From positions 381,084-445,083 of the forward strand of contig NZ_KB898471.1 in NCBI RefSeq assembly GCF_000377645.1: a stretch of DNA of 64,000 bases. Reading direction: 5' to 3'. Of the stretch, positions 52,848 to 62,900 are shown piece after piece. The notes beneath the pieces were generated by a model. It ran no database searches and had not been told where the DNA came from. It saw nothing but the letters and a program-made list of their open reading frames with translations. The number at the start of each line of letters is the position of its first letter. Within the stretch, counting starts at the first letter, position 1. This DNA comes from Thiomonas sp. FB-6 (GTDB lineage Bacteria; Pseudomonadota; Gammaproteobacteria; Burkholderiales; Burkholderiaceae_C). Position numbers and translations under genes: made by a program.

Positions 52848-54938
52848 ATGTCCGCCGTCGCCGATTCCCTGCGTTGCTGCGCCGAGCTGTTCGGCCTCGA
52901 CGAGGAGCAGCGCGCGGCCGTGGCGCACGGCAAGGCCGGCGAGGCCGCACCCGCGCTGCTGCTGATCGCGGGCGCCGGCTCGGGCAAGACCACCACGCTG
53001 GCCGCGCGCGTGGCGCGCCTCGTGCTCGACGGCGCCGATGCGCAGCGCATGCTGCTGCTGAGCTTCTCGCGCCGCGCCGCGCAGGAACTGCAGCGCCGCG
53101 TGGGCACGGCGCTGCACCGCGCGCTGGGCCTGCCGCCCGCGCAGGCGCCGCCGCAGCTGCCCTGGGCCGGAACCTTCCATTCCGTGGCCGCGCGCTTGTT
53201 GCGCGAATACGCGCCGCGCATCGGGCTGGCCGCCGATTTCAGCGTGCTCGACCGCGGCGACGCCGAGGACCTGCTCGGCCTGCAGCGCCAGGCGCTGGGC
53301 CTGGGCGACCGCCGCGCGCGCTTTCCCCTCAAGGCCACCTGCCTGGCCATCCACTCACGCTGCGTGAACAGCGGCGAGGCGCTGGGCGAGGTGCTGCGTG
53401 CGCAATTTCCCTGGTGCGCCGCGCACGAGGCCGAACTGCGCCTGCTGTTCCAGTCCTACACCGCGGAGAAGCTGCGCCAGCACCTGCTGGACTTCGACGA
53501 CCTGCTGCTGTGGTGGGCGCAGCTCATGGCCGAGCCGCTGCTGGCCGCCAGCGTGGGCAGCCGTTTCGACCACGTGCTGGTGGACGAATACCAGGACACC
53601 AACCGCTTGCAGGCGCGCATCGTGCGCGCCCTCAAGCCCGACGGCCGCGGCGTCACCGCCGTGGGGGACGACGCGCAGTCCATCTATTCCTTCCGCGCCG
53701 CCGAGGTGCGCAACATCCTCGACTTCCCGGCCCAGTACCCGCAGCCGGCGCGCGTGCTGGGCCTGACCCGCAACTACCGCAGCACCCAGCCCATCCTGGA
53801 CGCGGCCAACGCGCTGATGGCGCAGGCCGCCGAGGGCTATGCCAAGCGCCTGTGGACCGACCGCGCCTGCCGCCTGCTGCCCGAACTGGTGCACGTGGCC
53901 GACGAGGCGGCGCAGGCCGCGCACGTGGCCGACGAGGTGCTGCGCCAGCGCGAGCGCGGCATGCGCCTTCGCCAGCAGGCCGTGCTGTTCCGCGCCTCCC
54001 AGCACAGCGCCGCGCTGGAGCTGGAGCTGAGCCGGCGCGGCATTCCCTTCGTGAAGTTCGGAGGCCTGCGCTTCATCGACACCGCGCACGTGAAGGACCT
54101 GCTCAGCCTGCTGCGCTGGGGCGGCAACCCGCGCCACCGCCTGGCCGCCTTCCGCGTGGCCCAGCTGCTGCCGGGCATCGGCCCGGCGCAGGCACGGCGC
54201 CTGATCGACGCGCTGCAGGCGGCCGGCGATCCGGTGCGCGCGCTGCGCGAGTTCCGCCCACCCGCGGCCGCGCGCGAGGACTGGGACGCCCTGCTCGCGC
54301 TGTGGCTGCGCCTGCACGCTCCGGCCCCGTGGCCGGCGCCGATCGAGCTGGCCTGCGCCTGGTACGAGGCCCAGCTGCCGCGCCTGCACGACGACGCCCC
54401 GGCGCGCGCCGCCGACTTGCGCCAGCTGGCCCACATCGCCGGCTCCTACGGCAACGCGGAGCGCTTTCTCACCGAACTCACGCTGGACCCGCCGGAACTC
54501 GGCAGCGACCTGGCCGGCCCCGCGCACCGCGACGAGGACTACCTGATCCTGTCGACCATGCATTCGTCCAAGGGGCAGGAATGGAAGGCCGTGTACCTGC
54601 TCAATGCGGTCGACGGCTGCATTCCCTCGGACCTGGCCTGCGACGACACCCGCCAACTCGACGAGGAGCGGCGCCTGCTGTACGTGGCGATGACCCGTGC
54701 GCGCGAGCACCTGGAAGTCCTCGTGCCGCAGCGCTTCTTCGTGACCCAGCAGGCGCGCTACGGCGACGCCCACGTCTACGCGCTGCCCAGCCGCTTCCTC
54801 GATGCCTCGGTGCGCGCGCGCATGCACGAGAAGACCGTGCCGGCGGCACAGACCGCAGCAGTGGGCAACGCCCTGTCCGGCGCGACCGACGCGCCGGAGG
54901 TCGACATCGCCTCGCGCGCCGCCGCCCGCTGGGATTGA
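52848..54938 (+). CDS. UvrD/Rep-family ATP-dependent DNA helicase
   Basis: Superfamily 1A 3'-5' helicase, 696 residues from ATG 52848. The in-frame ATG at 52773 is rejected because it lies inside the probable promoter. Motif I is AGAGSGKTTTLAARVARL, motif II LVDEYQDTN, motif III VGDDAQSIYSFRAAEV, motif IV LGLTRNYRSTQPIL, motif V LSTMHSSKGQEWKAVYLLN and motif VI LYVAMTRAREHLEV, so it should be active. It is slightly shorter than UvrD (720) and lacks UvrD's C-terminal Tudor region. Repair or conflict-resolution roles are likely. Confidence 0.9.
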   Translation: MSAVADSLRCCAELFGLDEEQRAAVAHGKAGEAAPALLLIAGAGSGKTTTLAARVARLVLDGADAQRMLLLSFSRRAAQELQRRVGTALHRALGLPPAQAPPQLPWAGTFHSVAARLLREYAPRIGLAADFSVLDRGDAEDLLGLQRQALGLGDRRARFPLKATCLAIHSRCVNSGEALGEVLRAQFPWCAAHEAELRLLFQSYTAEKLRQHLLDFDDLLLWWAQLMAEPLLAASVGSRFDHVLVDEYQDTNRLQARIVRALKPDGRGVTAVGDDAQSIYSFRAAEVRNILDFPAQYPQPARVLGLTRNYRSTQPILDAANALMAQAAEGYAKRLWTDRACRLLPELVHVADEAAQAAHVADEVLRQRERGMRLRQQAVLFRASQHSAALELELSRRGIPFVKFGGLRFIDTAHVKDLLSLLRWGGNPRHRLAAFRVAQLLPGIGPAQARRLIDALQAAGDPVRALREFRPPAAAREDWDALLALWLRLHAPAPWPAPIELACAWYEAQLPRLHDDAPARAADLRQLAHIAGSYGNAERFLTELTLDPPELGSDLAGPAHRDEDYLILSTMHSSKGQEWKAVYLLNAVDGCIPSDLACDDTRQLDEERRLLYVAMTRAREHLEVLVPQRFFVTQQARYGDAHVYALPSRFLDASVRARMHEKTVPAAQTAAVGNALSGATDAPEVDIASRAAARWD

Positions 54939-54944
54939 GCAGCC

Positions 54945-55964
54945 TCAGCCGAAGAAGGCCCTCAGCGCCGGCTCGGGGATGTGCTGGCCGGTGGCGCGTG
55001 CGCGCTCCAGCAGCGACCAGTAGTAGCGGTAGGAGGCGCGGTCGTGCAGCCGGCCCGCATGCTGGATCGGGCCCCATTGGCGTGCCTGCGCCGCCAGCAG
55101 GATGTGCGCGGCCTGTTCGACCTCGCCGAACTCCGGGCGCATGGCCTCGACGATGGGCGCGATCTGCATCGGGTGGATGCTCCACATGCGCTGGAATCCG
55201 AACTCGCGCCGCGCTCGCAGCGCATCGGCGCGCACCACCTGCGCATCGCGCAACTCGGTGCATACGTTGTGCGAGGCCATGCGGGCGTTGGCCAGCGCGG
55301 CCGACGCGATCTCGGCCTTGGCGCGCACCACCAGCGGGTGCTCGAACTGCCCCGGACTGTGCATGGCCCGCGCGTCGATGGCGCCGCGGTGCGCGCTGAC
55401 CCAGTCCATGATGCCGAAATCCAGCACCTCCACCTGCGGCAGCGCGGCGATCTCCCACACCCGGCGCAGCGCGCCGTGGGTCTCGATCAGCACGTGCACC
55501 GGCAGCGCGGTCCTGCGCCCGCCCTCGCGCGCGGCCTGCTGCACCGCCTCGATGACCTCCAGCACCTCGTGCTCGCTGCCCGCCTTGGGGATGGTCACGT
55601 AGGCCAGGCGCGCGCCGGCCTCGCCGACGATGCACCGCACGTCGTCGCGCCAGCTCGGGTGCGAGGGGGCGTGGATGCGCACGCCCACGCGGTCGAAGCG
55701 GTTGGCCGGCGAGTTCACCAGCTCGGCCACCATGCGCGCCTGCTCCTGCTCCTGGCCGGCGGCGGCGCCGTCCTCGCAGTCGGCGCTGAGGTCGAACACC
55801 GGACCCATCCCGGCCTGCAGGGCCAGCGCCTTGTCGAGCAGCCGGCGGCTGCCCGCGTAGTGTTCGCAGGCGGCCAGGGCCGGCACGGACTCGCCGGCGG
55901 CGAACAGGGCTTCGCGCGGATGCAGCGCGCCGGCTTGCGCCGCTTCGGGGGATGGCAGGGTCAC
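54945..55964 (-). CDS. CoA ester lyase (HpcH/HpaI aldolase / citrate lyase beta-like)
   Basis: Mg2+-dependent C-C lyase of the malyl-CoA/citramalyl-CoA lyase type, 339 residues. Visible are the metal- and phosphate-site segments FDLSADCEDGAAAGQE, RVGVRIHAPSHPSWRDDV, ARLAYVTIPKAGS and HVLIETHGALRRV, then LDFGIMDWVSAHRGAID. The last is close to the malyl-CoA lyase signature. The exact substrate is not evident. Its ATG (55964) overlaps the stop of the VWA gene in ATGA, so the two are coupled although the functions seem unrelated. Confidence 0.85.
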   Translation of the reverse strand: MTLPSPEAAQAGALHPREALFAAGESVPALAACEHYAGSRRLLDKALALQAGMGPVFDLSADCEDGAAAGQEQEQARMVAELVNSPANRFDRVGVRIHAPSHPSWRDDVRCIVGEAGARLAYVTIPKAGSEHEVLEVIEAVQQAAREGGRRTALPVHVLIETHGALRRVWEIAALPQVEVLDFGIMDWVSAHRGAIDARAMHSPGQFEHPLVVRAKAEIASAALANARMASHNVCTELRDAQVVRADALRARREFGFQRMWSIHPMQIAPIVEAMRPEFGEVEQAAHILLAAQARQWGPIQHAGRLHDRASYRYYWSLLERARATGQHIPEPALRAFFG

Positions 55965-57133
55965 TTGTTGAGCTCGCGCATGGCGCGCGAGAGTCCGTCG
56001 AGGGTCATCGGGAACATGCGTGTGCCGAAGATGCTACGGATGATCTCGATGGAATGGTGGTACTGCCACAGGTTGGGCGGGGTCGGGTTGAGCCACACGG
56101 CGTGGCGCCAGGTCTGCAGCAGGCGCTGCAGCCAGGCCGCGCCGGGCTCCTCGTTGGCGTACTCCAGCGCACCGCCGGGCTGCACGATCTCGTAGGGGCT
56201 CATGGTGGCGTCGCCCACCACCACCACCTTGTAGTCCTCGCCGTACTTGTGCATCAGCTCGCGCAGGTCCAGGCGCTCGGCGTGGCGCCGCCGGTTGTCC
56301 TTCCACACGTGGTCGTAGATGCAGTTGTGGAAGTAGAAATGCTCCAGGTGCTTGAACTCGCCGCGCGCCGCAGAGAACAGCTCCTCGCAGATGCGGATGT
56401 GCTCGTCCATGGAGCCGCCCACGTCGAGGAACAGCAGCACCTTGACGCGGTTGTGGCGCTGCGCGCGCATGCGCAGGTCCAGCCAGCCGGCGTTGCGCGC
56501 GGTGCCCGCCACGGTGCCGTCCAGGTCCAGTTCGTCGGCCGCGCCCTCGCGCGCGAAACGCCGCAGCCGGCGCAGCGCGACCTTGATGTTGCGCGTGCCC
56601 AGCTCGACCTGGTCGTCCAGGTTGGCGTAATCGCGGCGCTCCCACACCTTCACCGCGCTGCGGTTGCCCGCCGAGGGGCCGCCCACGCGGATCCCCTCGG
56701 GGTGGTAGCCGCCGTGACCGAAGGGGCTGCTGCCGCCGGTGCCGATCCAGCGGCTGCCGCCCGCGTGGCGGCCCTTCTGCTCCTCCAGGCGCTTGCGGAA
56801 TTCCTCCATCAGCCGATCCCAGCCGAGCTTTTCCAGGCGGGCCTTGTCCTCGGGCGACAGATGCCTGCGCATCGACGCGCGCAGCCAATCCTCGGGAATG
56901 TCGGCCTGCAGGCCCGGCAGGTTCTGCAGGCCGCGGAAGTACTGCCCGAAGGCGCGGTCGAACTTGTCGTAGTTCGACTCGTCCTTCACCAGCGCAGCGC
57001 GCGACAACGCGTGGAACTCGTCGATCGAATGCCCGATCACCCGCGCCCGCAGCGCTTCCAGCAGCCCCAGGTACTCGCGGGTGGACACCGGCAGGCCGCT
57101 GTCGCGCAGGTGCAGGAAGAAGTCGATCAGCAT
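55961..57133 (-). CDS. VWA-domain protein, CoxE-like partner of a MoxR ATPase
   Basis: A 390-residue cytosolic protein. The N-terminal half (MLIDFFLHLRDSGLPVSTRE, ALVKDESNYDKFDRAFGQYF) is typical of CoxE-like proteins. The C-terminal half is a von Willebrand A domain with the MIDAS motif DVGGSMDEH (canonical DxGxSM form) and VVVVGDATMSPYE. A central Gly/Ser-rich linker (GTGGSSPFGHGGYH) separates them. MoxR-VWA pairs act as chaperones that insert or activate cofactors of partner enzymes. The partner is not evident. The MoxR gene lies 35 bases upstream. Confidence 0.87.
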   Translation of the reverse strand: MLIDFFLHLRDSGLPVSTREYLGLLEALRARVIGHSIDEFHALSRAALVKDESNYDKFDRAFGQYFRGLQNLPGLQADIPEDWLRASMRRHLSPEDKARLEKLGWDRLMEEFRKRLEEQKGRHAGGSRWIGTGGSSPFGHGGYHPEGIRVGGPSAGNRSAVKVWERRDYANLDDQVELGTRNIKVALRRLRRFAREGAADELDLDGTVAGTARNAGWLDLRMRAQRHNRVKVLLFLDVGGSMDEHIRICEELFSAARGEFKHLEHFYFHNCIYDHVWKDNRRRHAERLDLRELMHKYGEDYKVVVVGDATMSPYEIVQPGGALEYANEEPGAAWLQRLLQTWRHAVWLNPTPPNLWQYHHSIEIIRSIFGTRMFPMTLDGLSRAMRELNK

Positions 57134-57168
57134 GGCGGGACAGGCGCGCGCGAAGACCCTAGGCCAGG

Positions 57169-58017
57169 CTAGCGGTTATGGCGAGCCATGAAAACCAGGC
57201 GTTCGAACAGGTGCACATCCTGCTCGTTCTTCAGCAGCGCGCCGTGCAGCGGCGGCACCACCACCTTGTGGTCGCTGCTGCGCAACGCCTCGGGTCCGAT
57301 GTCCTCGGCCAGCAGCAGCTTGAGCCAGTCGATCAGCTCCGAGGTGGAGGGCTTCTTCTTCAGCCCCTGCACTTCGCGCAGACCGAAGAACACCTCCAGC
57401 GCCTCGGTCAGCAGTTCCTTGCGCAGCCCGGGGAAATGCACGTCCACGATGCGCGTCATGGTCTCGCGGTCGGGGAACTGGATGTAGTGGAAAAAGCAGC
57501 GGCGCAGGAAGGCGTCCGGCAGTTCCTTCTCGTTGTTCGAGGTGATGAACACCAGCGGCCGGTGGAGCGCCCGCACGGTCTCGCGGGTCTCGTAGCAGTG
57601 GAACTCCATGCGGTCGAGTTCGCGCAGCAGGTCGTTGGGAAACTCGATGTCGGCCTTGTCGATCTCGTCGATCAGGACCACGCAGGGGCCTTCGTGCTCG
57701 AAGGCCTGCCACAGCACGCCCTTGACGATGTAGTTGCGGATGTCGTGCACCTTGGACTCGCCGAGCTGCGAGTCGCGCAGGCGCGAGACCGCGTCGTACT
57801 CGTACAGGCCCTGCTGCGCCTTGGTGGTGGACTTGACGTGCCACTGCAGCAGGGGCAGGTCCAGCGCGCGCGCCACCTCCTCGGCCAGCATGGTCTTGCC
57901 GGTTCCCGGCTCGCCCTTGATCAGCAGCGGACGCTGCAGCGTGATCGCGGCATTGACGGCGATCTTCAGGTCGGCCGTCGCCACGTAGTCGGAACTTCCC
58001 TCGAAACGCAGGGTCAT
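57169..58017 (-). CDS. MoxR-family AAA+ ATPase
   Basis: A 282-residue ATPase from ATG 58017 (MTLRFEGSSDYVATADLKIA); the longer frame to 58224 overlaps the exporter gene and is rejected. Walker A is LIKGEPGTGKTMLAEE, Walker B VVLIDEIDKAD, and sensor 1 is in VFITSNNEKELPDAFLRRC, which also holds the arginine finger region. The C-terminal lid follows (KKKPSTSELIDWLKLLL). It should act with the VWA protein encoded next. The family remodels or matures metal-enzyme partners. Confidence 0.92.
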   Translation of the reverse strand: MTLRFEGSSDYVATADLKIAVNAAITLQRPLLIKGEPGTGKTMLAEEVARALDLPLLQWHVKSTTKAQQGLYEYDAVSRLRDSQLGESKVHDIRNYIVKGVLWQAFEHEGPCVVLIDEIDKADIEFPNDLLRELDRMEFHCYETRETVRALHRPLVFITSNNEKELPDAFLRRCFFHYIQFPDRETMTRIVDVHFPGLRKELLTEALEVFFGLREVQGLKKKPSTSELIDWLKLLLAEDIGPEALRSSDHKVVVPPLHGALLKNEQDVHLFERLVFMARHNR

Positions 58018-58034
58018 GCAGGACTCTCCCGGAA

Positions 58035-58682
58035 TCAGCCGGCGGCCAGGCGCGCGCCGAAGGCCAGGAACACCAGCCCGGTGCAGCGGTCGAGCGCGCG
58101 CGCCACGCGCCGGCTGGACAGCCAGCGCCCGATCGGCGCGGTGGCCGCGATCAGCACGGCGAACCAGGCCAGCGAAAGCACCACGTGCACGCAGGCCAGC
58201 AGGAACAGGAAGCCGCCCACCCACACGCCGTGCGGCACGAACTGAGGCAGGAAGCTGACGTAGAACACCCCGACCTTGGGGTTGAGCAGGTTGGTCAGCA
58301 GCCCGCGCAGCCCGTCCGACGCCGCCCCCGGCGCGCTGCCGCGGGGCGCGTGCACGGCGTCGGCGCGCGGCGCCGCCTGCGCGAAGGAGCGCCCCGGGCG
58401 CAGCAGCAGGCGCAGGCCCAGCCAGGCCAGGTAGGCGGCGCCCAGCAGGCGCAGCGCGTCGTAGGCGCGGGCGGAGGCCGCGAGCAGGGCCGCCAGGCCG
58501 GCCGCGGCGAGCAGGCCCCAGGCCAGGCAGCCCATGGCCACGCCCAGCGCGGCCGCCGCACCGCTGCGGCGCCCCGCGCCGGCCGCGCTGCGCAGCACCA
58601 CGGCGGTGTCCACCCCCGGCGTGACGGTGAGCACCAGGGCCGCGGCGCTGAAGGCGAGCAGGGAGGAGACGACGGGGTTCAT
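58035..58682 (-). CDS. LysE/RhtB-family amino acid exporter
   Basis: A 215-residue inner-membrane protein from ATG 58682 with about six hydrophobic segments. The family signature is at the N-terminus (ALVLTVTPGVDTAVVLRSA), together with GLLTNLLNPKVGVFYVSFLPQF. An Ala/Arg-rich loop (about 118-135) is longer than usual. It is likely to export an amino acid or homoserine-lactone-like compound; the substrate is unknown. It lies 17 bases upstream of moxR on the same strand. Confidence 0.88.
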   Translation of the reverse strand: MNPVVSSLLAFSAAALVLTVTPGVDTAVVLRSAAGAGRRSGAAAALGVAMGCLAWGLLAAAGLAALLAASARAYDALRLLGAAYLAWLGLRLLLRPGRSFAQAAPRADAVHAPRGSAPGAASDGLRGLLTNLLNPKVGVFYVSFLPQFVPHGVWVGGFLFLLACVHVVLSLAWFAVLIAATAPIGRWLSSRRVARALDRCTGLVFLAFGARLAAG

Positions 58683-58781
58683 GGCCGGTGCCGGGGTTCG
58701 CGCAGACCCCCTATTGTGCACGGAGGTGCAGGCACCGCGCGCGGCAGCAGCCGTGCCGCGCCGGGCGCGCCGACGCGGGAT

Positions 58782-59864
58782 TCAGCCCCCCGCCGAGCCC
58801 CCCGCCGCGCCGGCCTCGAAGCCCTGCAGCAGATTCACCGCGTTGGCCCCCAGCTCGGCCACCGCGTAGCCTCCCTCGAAGGTGAACAGCGTGGGCAGGC
58901 CGGCCCGCGCCAGGCGCTCGCCGACCCGCAGGTAGTGTTCGCCGCGCAGCGTGAAGCCGCTGATCGGATCGCCGGCGAAGGTGTCCAGGCCCATGGGCAC
59001 CACCAGGGCCTGGGCACCGAAGTCGCACACCTCGCGCAGGGCACGCTCCAGGGCCTCGCTCCAGGCCTCGAAACCGCTGCCCCGCGGCAGCGGCAGGTTC
59101 AGGTTGCAGCCCTGCCCCGCGCCGGCTCCGCGCTCGTCGGCGAAGCCCAGGAAATAGGGGTATTCGGTGGCCGGATCGCCGTGCAGCGACACCGTGAGCA
59201 CGTCGGGGCGCTCGTAGAACAGGGTCTGGGTGCCGTTGCCGTGGTGGTAGTCCACGTCCAGCACGGCCACGCGCGCGCAGCCGCCGTCGCGCAGCGCCTG
59301 CGCGGCCAGCGCCGCGTTGTTCAGGAAGCAGTAGCCGCCGAAGTAGTCGGGCCCGGCGTGGTGCCCGGGCGGCCGGGTCAGGGCGAAGGCTCCGCGCGCG
59401 CCCGCCAGCACTTCGCGCGCCGCGGCCAGCGCGCAGCCCGCGCCCGCGCGCGCCGCGGCCCAGCTTCCCGCGGTCAGCGGGGTGCCGGCGTCGAAGGCGT
59501 GCTGTCCCAGGCGAGCGGCGAAATGGTGCGTGGGCGCATCCATGCGGAAGGCGTGACGGTGGCCCAGCGGCCACACCGACGGCAGCGCGTCGCGTTGCGC
59601 GTTGTCGGGATCCAGCGCCACCCAGGCCTGCCAGGCGCCTCGCAGGAATTCCAGGTAGGCGCCCGTGTGCACGCGCAGCAGGGCCTGCTCCAGCGCGGCC
59701 TCGCCGACCTCGGGCTCGAGCAGTTCGCCCAGCGGACGCCGGCGCAGTTCGGCCAGCACGTATTCGAGGCGCTCGGGCACCTCGTAGCTGGGCACCATGC
59801 GCCCGCGGAACATTTCCTGCCGGCCGGCGTGCGCGGCGTGCAGGGGGTTGTGGAACGTCTTCAT
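58782..59864 (-). CDS. Histone-deacetylase-fold amidohydrolase, probable acetylpolyamine amidohydrolase
   Basis: Zinc-dependent deacetylase, 360 residues from ATG 59864 (MKTFHNPLHAAHAGRQEMFR); a start 13 codons upstream is less likely. The tandem histidines are in LTRPPGHHAGPDYFGGY, the zinc ligands in VAVLDVDYHHGNGTQTLFY and in PMGLDTFAGDPISGF. The N-terminal RGRMVPSYEVPERLEYVLAE matches the acetylpolyamine amidohydrolase subfamily better than AcuC. It therefore probably removes acetyl groups from acetylated polyamines; AcuC-type lysine deacetylation is the alternative. It starts 58 bases after dnaE2. Confidence 0.85.
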   Translation of the reverse strand: MKTFHNPLHAAHAGRQEMFRGRMVPSYEVPERLEYVLAELRRRPLGELLEPEVGEAALEQALLRVHTGAYLEFLRGAWQAWVALDPDNAQRDALPSVWPLGHRHAFRMDAPTHHFAARLGQHAFDAGTPLTAGSWAAARAGAGCALAAAREVLAGARGAFALTRPPGHHAGPDYFGGYCFLNNAALAAQALRDGGCARVAVLDVDYHHGNGTQTLFYERPDVLTVSLHGDPATEYPYFLGFADERGAGAGQGCNLNLPLPRGSGFEAWSEALERALREVCDFGAQALVVPMGLDTFAGDPISGFTLRGEHYLRVGERLARAGLPTLFTFEGGYAVAELGANAVNLLQGFEAGAAGGSAGG

Positions 59865-59922
59865 GCGCGAGGTCTCGAACCTGGGCGGGTGGGAGCCGGC
59901 CATTATCCCGGCAGCGGCGGGT

Positions 59923-62900
59923 TCAATGGAAATCGCGCGAGACGGTGGGCAGTTCCCCCAGCAGCGGCGTGAGGTCGAACAGGCGCTCGGCCAGCAGGCT
60001 GCCCACCGCGCCGTCGCTCTGCCAGCGCCCGGCCACCGCCAGCAGCCTCGCCCGCAGCAGCACCTGACGCTGGCGCTCGCGCAGGCTTTTCCAGCAGATC
60101 ACCTGCACCACCCCGGTCTCGTCCTCCAGGGACACGAAGGTGGTGCCGCGCGCGGTCTCGGGCTGCTGGCGCAAGGTGACCAGCCCGCAGGCGCGCGCGC
60201 GGCTGCCGTCGGGCAGCGCGGCCAGCTGCTGCGCGCGCAGCCAGCGCGGATGCAGGCGCTCGCGCAGCAACGCCAGCGGGTGCCGGCGCAGGCTCAGGCC
60301 GGTGGCGGCGTAGTCGAACACCACGTCCTCGCCCTCCGAGGGCGCGGCCAGCTCCAGCTGCGGCTCGGCGGGGGCCGCACCGCGCAGCAGCGGCGGCAGC
60401 GCGTGCACCGCGGCGGCCTGCCAGACCTGCTGGCGCCGGTGCCCGGCCAGCCCGCGCAGCGCGTCGGCGGCGGCCAGCAGGCGCATGTCGCCGCCGGCCA
60501 GCGCGGCGCGGCGCGCCAGATCCACGGCGTCGGTGAAAGGGCCGTCCGCGCGCGCCGCCTCGATGCGCCGCGCCGCCTCGCGCCCGAGCCCGCGCACCAG
60601 GCGCAGTCCCAGGCGCACGGCGCCGCCTTCGAGGCTGCTGTCCCAGGCGCTGGCCCGCACGTCGGGCGGCAGCACGCGCACGCCGTGGCGCCGCGCATCC
60701 TGCACCAGCTGCGACGGGGTGTAGAAGCCCATGGGCTGGCTGTTGAGCAGCGCGGCCAGGAACTGCGCCGGATGGTGGCGCTTGATCCAGGCGCTGGCGT
60801 ACACCAGCAGCGCGAAGGATGCGGCGTGGCTCTCCGGGAAACCGTACTCGGAAAAGCCCTGCACCTGGGCGTAGATCTGTTCGGCGAAGGCTGGGTCGTA
60901 GCCGCGCTCGACCATGCCGCCCACCAGGCGATCGCGCCAGACCTGCAGCGAGCCCTTGCGGCGCCACGCCGCCATCGCGCGGCGCAGCCCGTCGGCCTGG
61001 CCGGCGCTGAAACCGGCCGCCAGCATGCTGATCTGCATCACCTGCTCCTGGAACACCGGCACGCCCAGCGTGCGCTGCAGCGCCTGGCGCAGCGCGGAGC
61101 TGGGGTAGTGCACCGGCTCCAGGCCCTGGCGCCGCCGCAGGTAGGGGTGCACCATGCCGCCCTGGATCGGGCCCGGGCGCACGATCGCCACTTCCACCAC
61201 CAGATCGTAGAAACAGCGCGGACGCAGGCGCGGCAGCATGCCCTGCTGGGCACGCGATTCCACCTGGAACACCCCCACCGAATCGGCCGCGCACAACATG
61301 TCGTAGGTGGCCGGATCCTCGGCCGGGATGTCCTGCATCGCGAAGGGCTGCCCGCGCGCGGCGCCGATCAGGTCCAGGGACTTGCGGATCGCCGTGAGCA
61401 TGCCCAGCGCCAGCACGTCCACCTTGAGCATGCCCATCGCATCCAGGTCGTCCTTGTCCCACTCGATCACCGTGCGCCCGGGCATGGCCGCGTTCTCCAC
61501 CGGCACCAGTTCGTGCAGCGGGTCGCCGCTGAGCACGAAACCCCCGGTGTGCTGCGACAGGTGGCGCGGGAAGCCCAGCAGCGCGCGCACCAGCGCCATC
61601 CACTGGCGCACCCCCAGGTCGGCGGGGTCCAGGCCGGCCTCGAACAGGCGCTCGGCGGCGATTTCGCGCCCGTCCCACCACTGCACGTTGCGCGCCAGGC
61701 GCTCGACCACCTCCGGCGCGAAACCCAGCGCCTTGCCCACGTCGCGGATGGCGCTGCGCGGGCGGTAGGTGATCACGCTGGCGGTCAGCGCCGCGCGCTC
61801 GCGCCCGTACTTGGCGTACAGGTACTGGATCACCTCCTCGCGGCGCTCATGCTCGAAATCGACGTCGATGTCCGGCGGCTCGTTGCGCTCGCGGCTGATG
61901 AACCGTTCGAACAGCACCTGCATGCGCGCCGGGTCCACCTCGGTCACCCCCAGGCACCAGCACACCACGCTGTTGGCCGCCGAGCCGCGCCCCTGGCACA
62001 GGATGCCGCGCGAGCGCGCGAAGGCGACGATGTCGTCGACGGTGAGAAAGTAATGCGCGTAGCCGAGCTCGGCGATCAGCGCCAGCTCGTGCTCGATGAG
62101 TTCGCGCATCGCCGCGTCGGGGCCGCCCGGCCAGCGCCGCTGCGCGCCTTCGAGCACGCGCCGGCGCAGGTGCTCGTCGGCCTCCAGGCCCGGCGGCACG
62201 ATTTCGCGCGGGTAGTTGTAGCGCAGTTCCTCGAGCGAGAACACGCACTCGCGCGCCAGCCGCGCGCCGGCTTCGAGCAGATCGGCCGGATAGCGCCGGC
62301 CCAGCTGCTCCAGATCCTGCAGCGCGCGCTCGGCGTTGGGCTGCAGCTCCACGCCGCAGCCGGCCAGATCCCGTCCCAGGCGGATGGCGCACAAGGTGTC
62401 GTGCAGCGGCTGGCGCGACGCGGCGTGCATCTGTACGTCGGGGCAGGCCACGAGTTCCAGGCCCAGGCGCCGCGACAGCGCGCGCAGGCGCTGCAGCCAG
62501 CGCGCGTCGTCGAGCTCGCGGTGCAACTCCACGCCCAGCCGCAACGCATCGCCCAGGCTGTCGCGCAGCGCGGCGGCCCAGCCGAGCAGGCGCGCATCGT
62601 CGGCCCGGCGCGGCAGGCACAGCACGCCCAGGCAGGCGCCGGGCGGCTGGCGCAGCAAGGCCTCGAGCTCCAGGCGGTAGCTGCCCTTGGGCGACGCGCG
62701 GCGCAGCCCGGTGATGAAGCGGCACAGCGCGGCATAGTCCGCGCGCTGCCGCGCCAGCAGCACCAGCACCGCCTCGCTTTCGCCGTCCAGGCGCAGGCGG
62801 AACTGGCTGCCCAGCAGCAGTTTCACCCCGGCCTCGCGCGCCGCCACATGGGCGCGCACCACACCGGCCAGCGAGCATTCGTCGGTCAGCGCCAGCGCCG

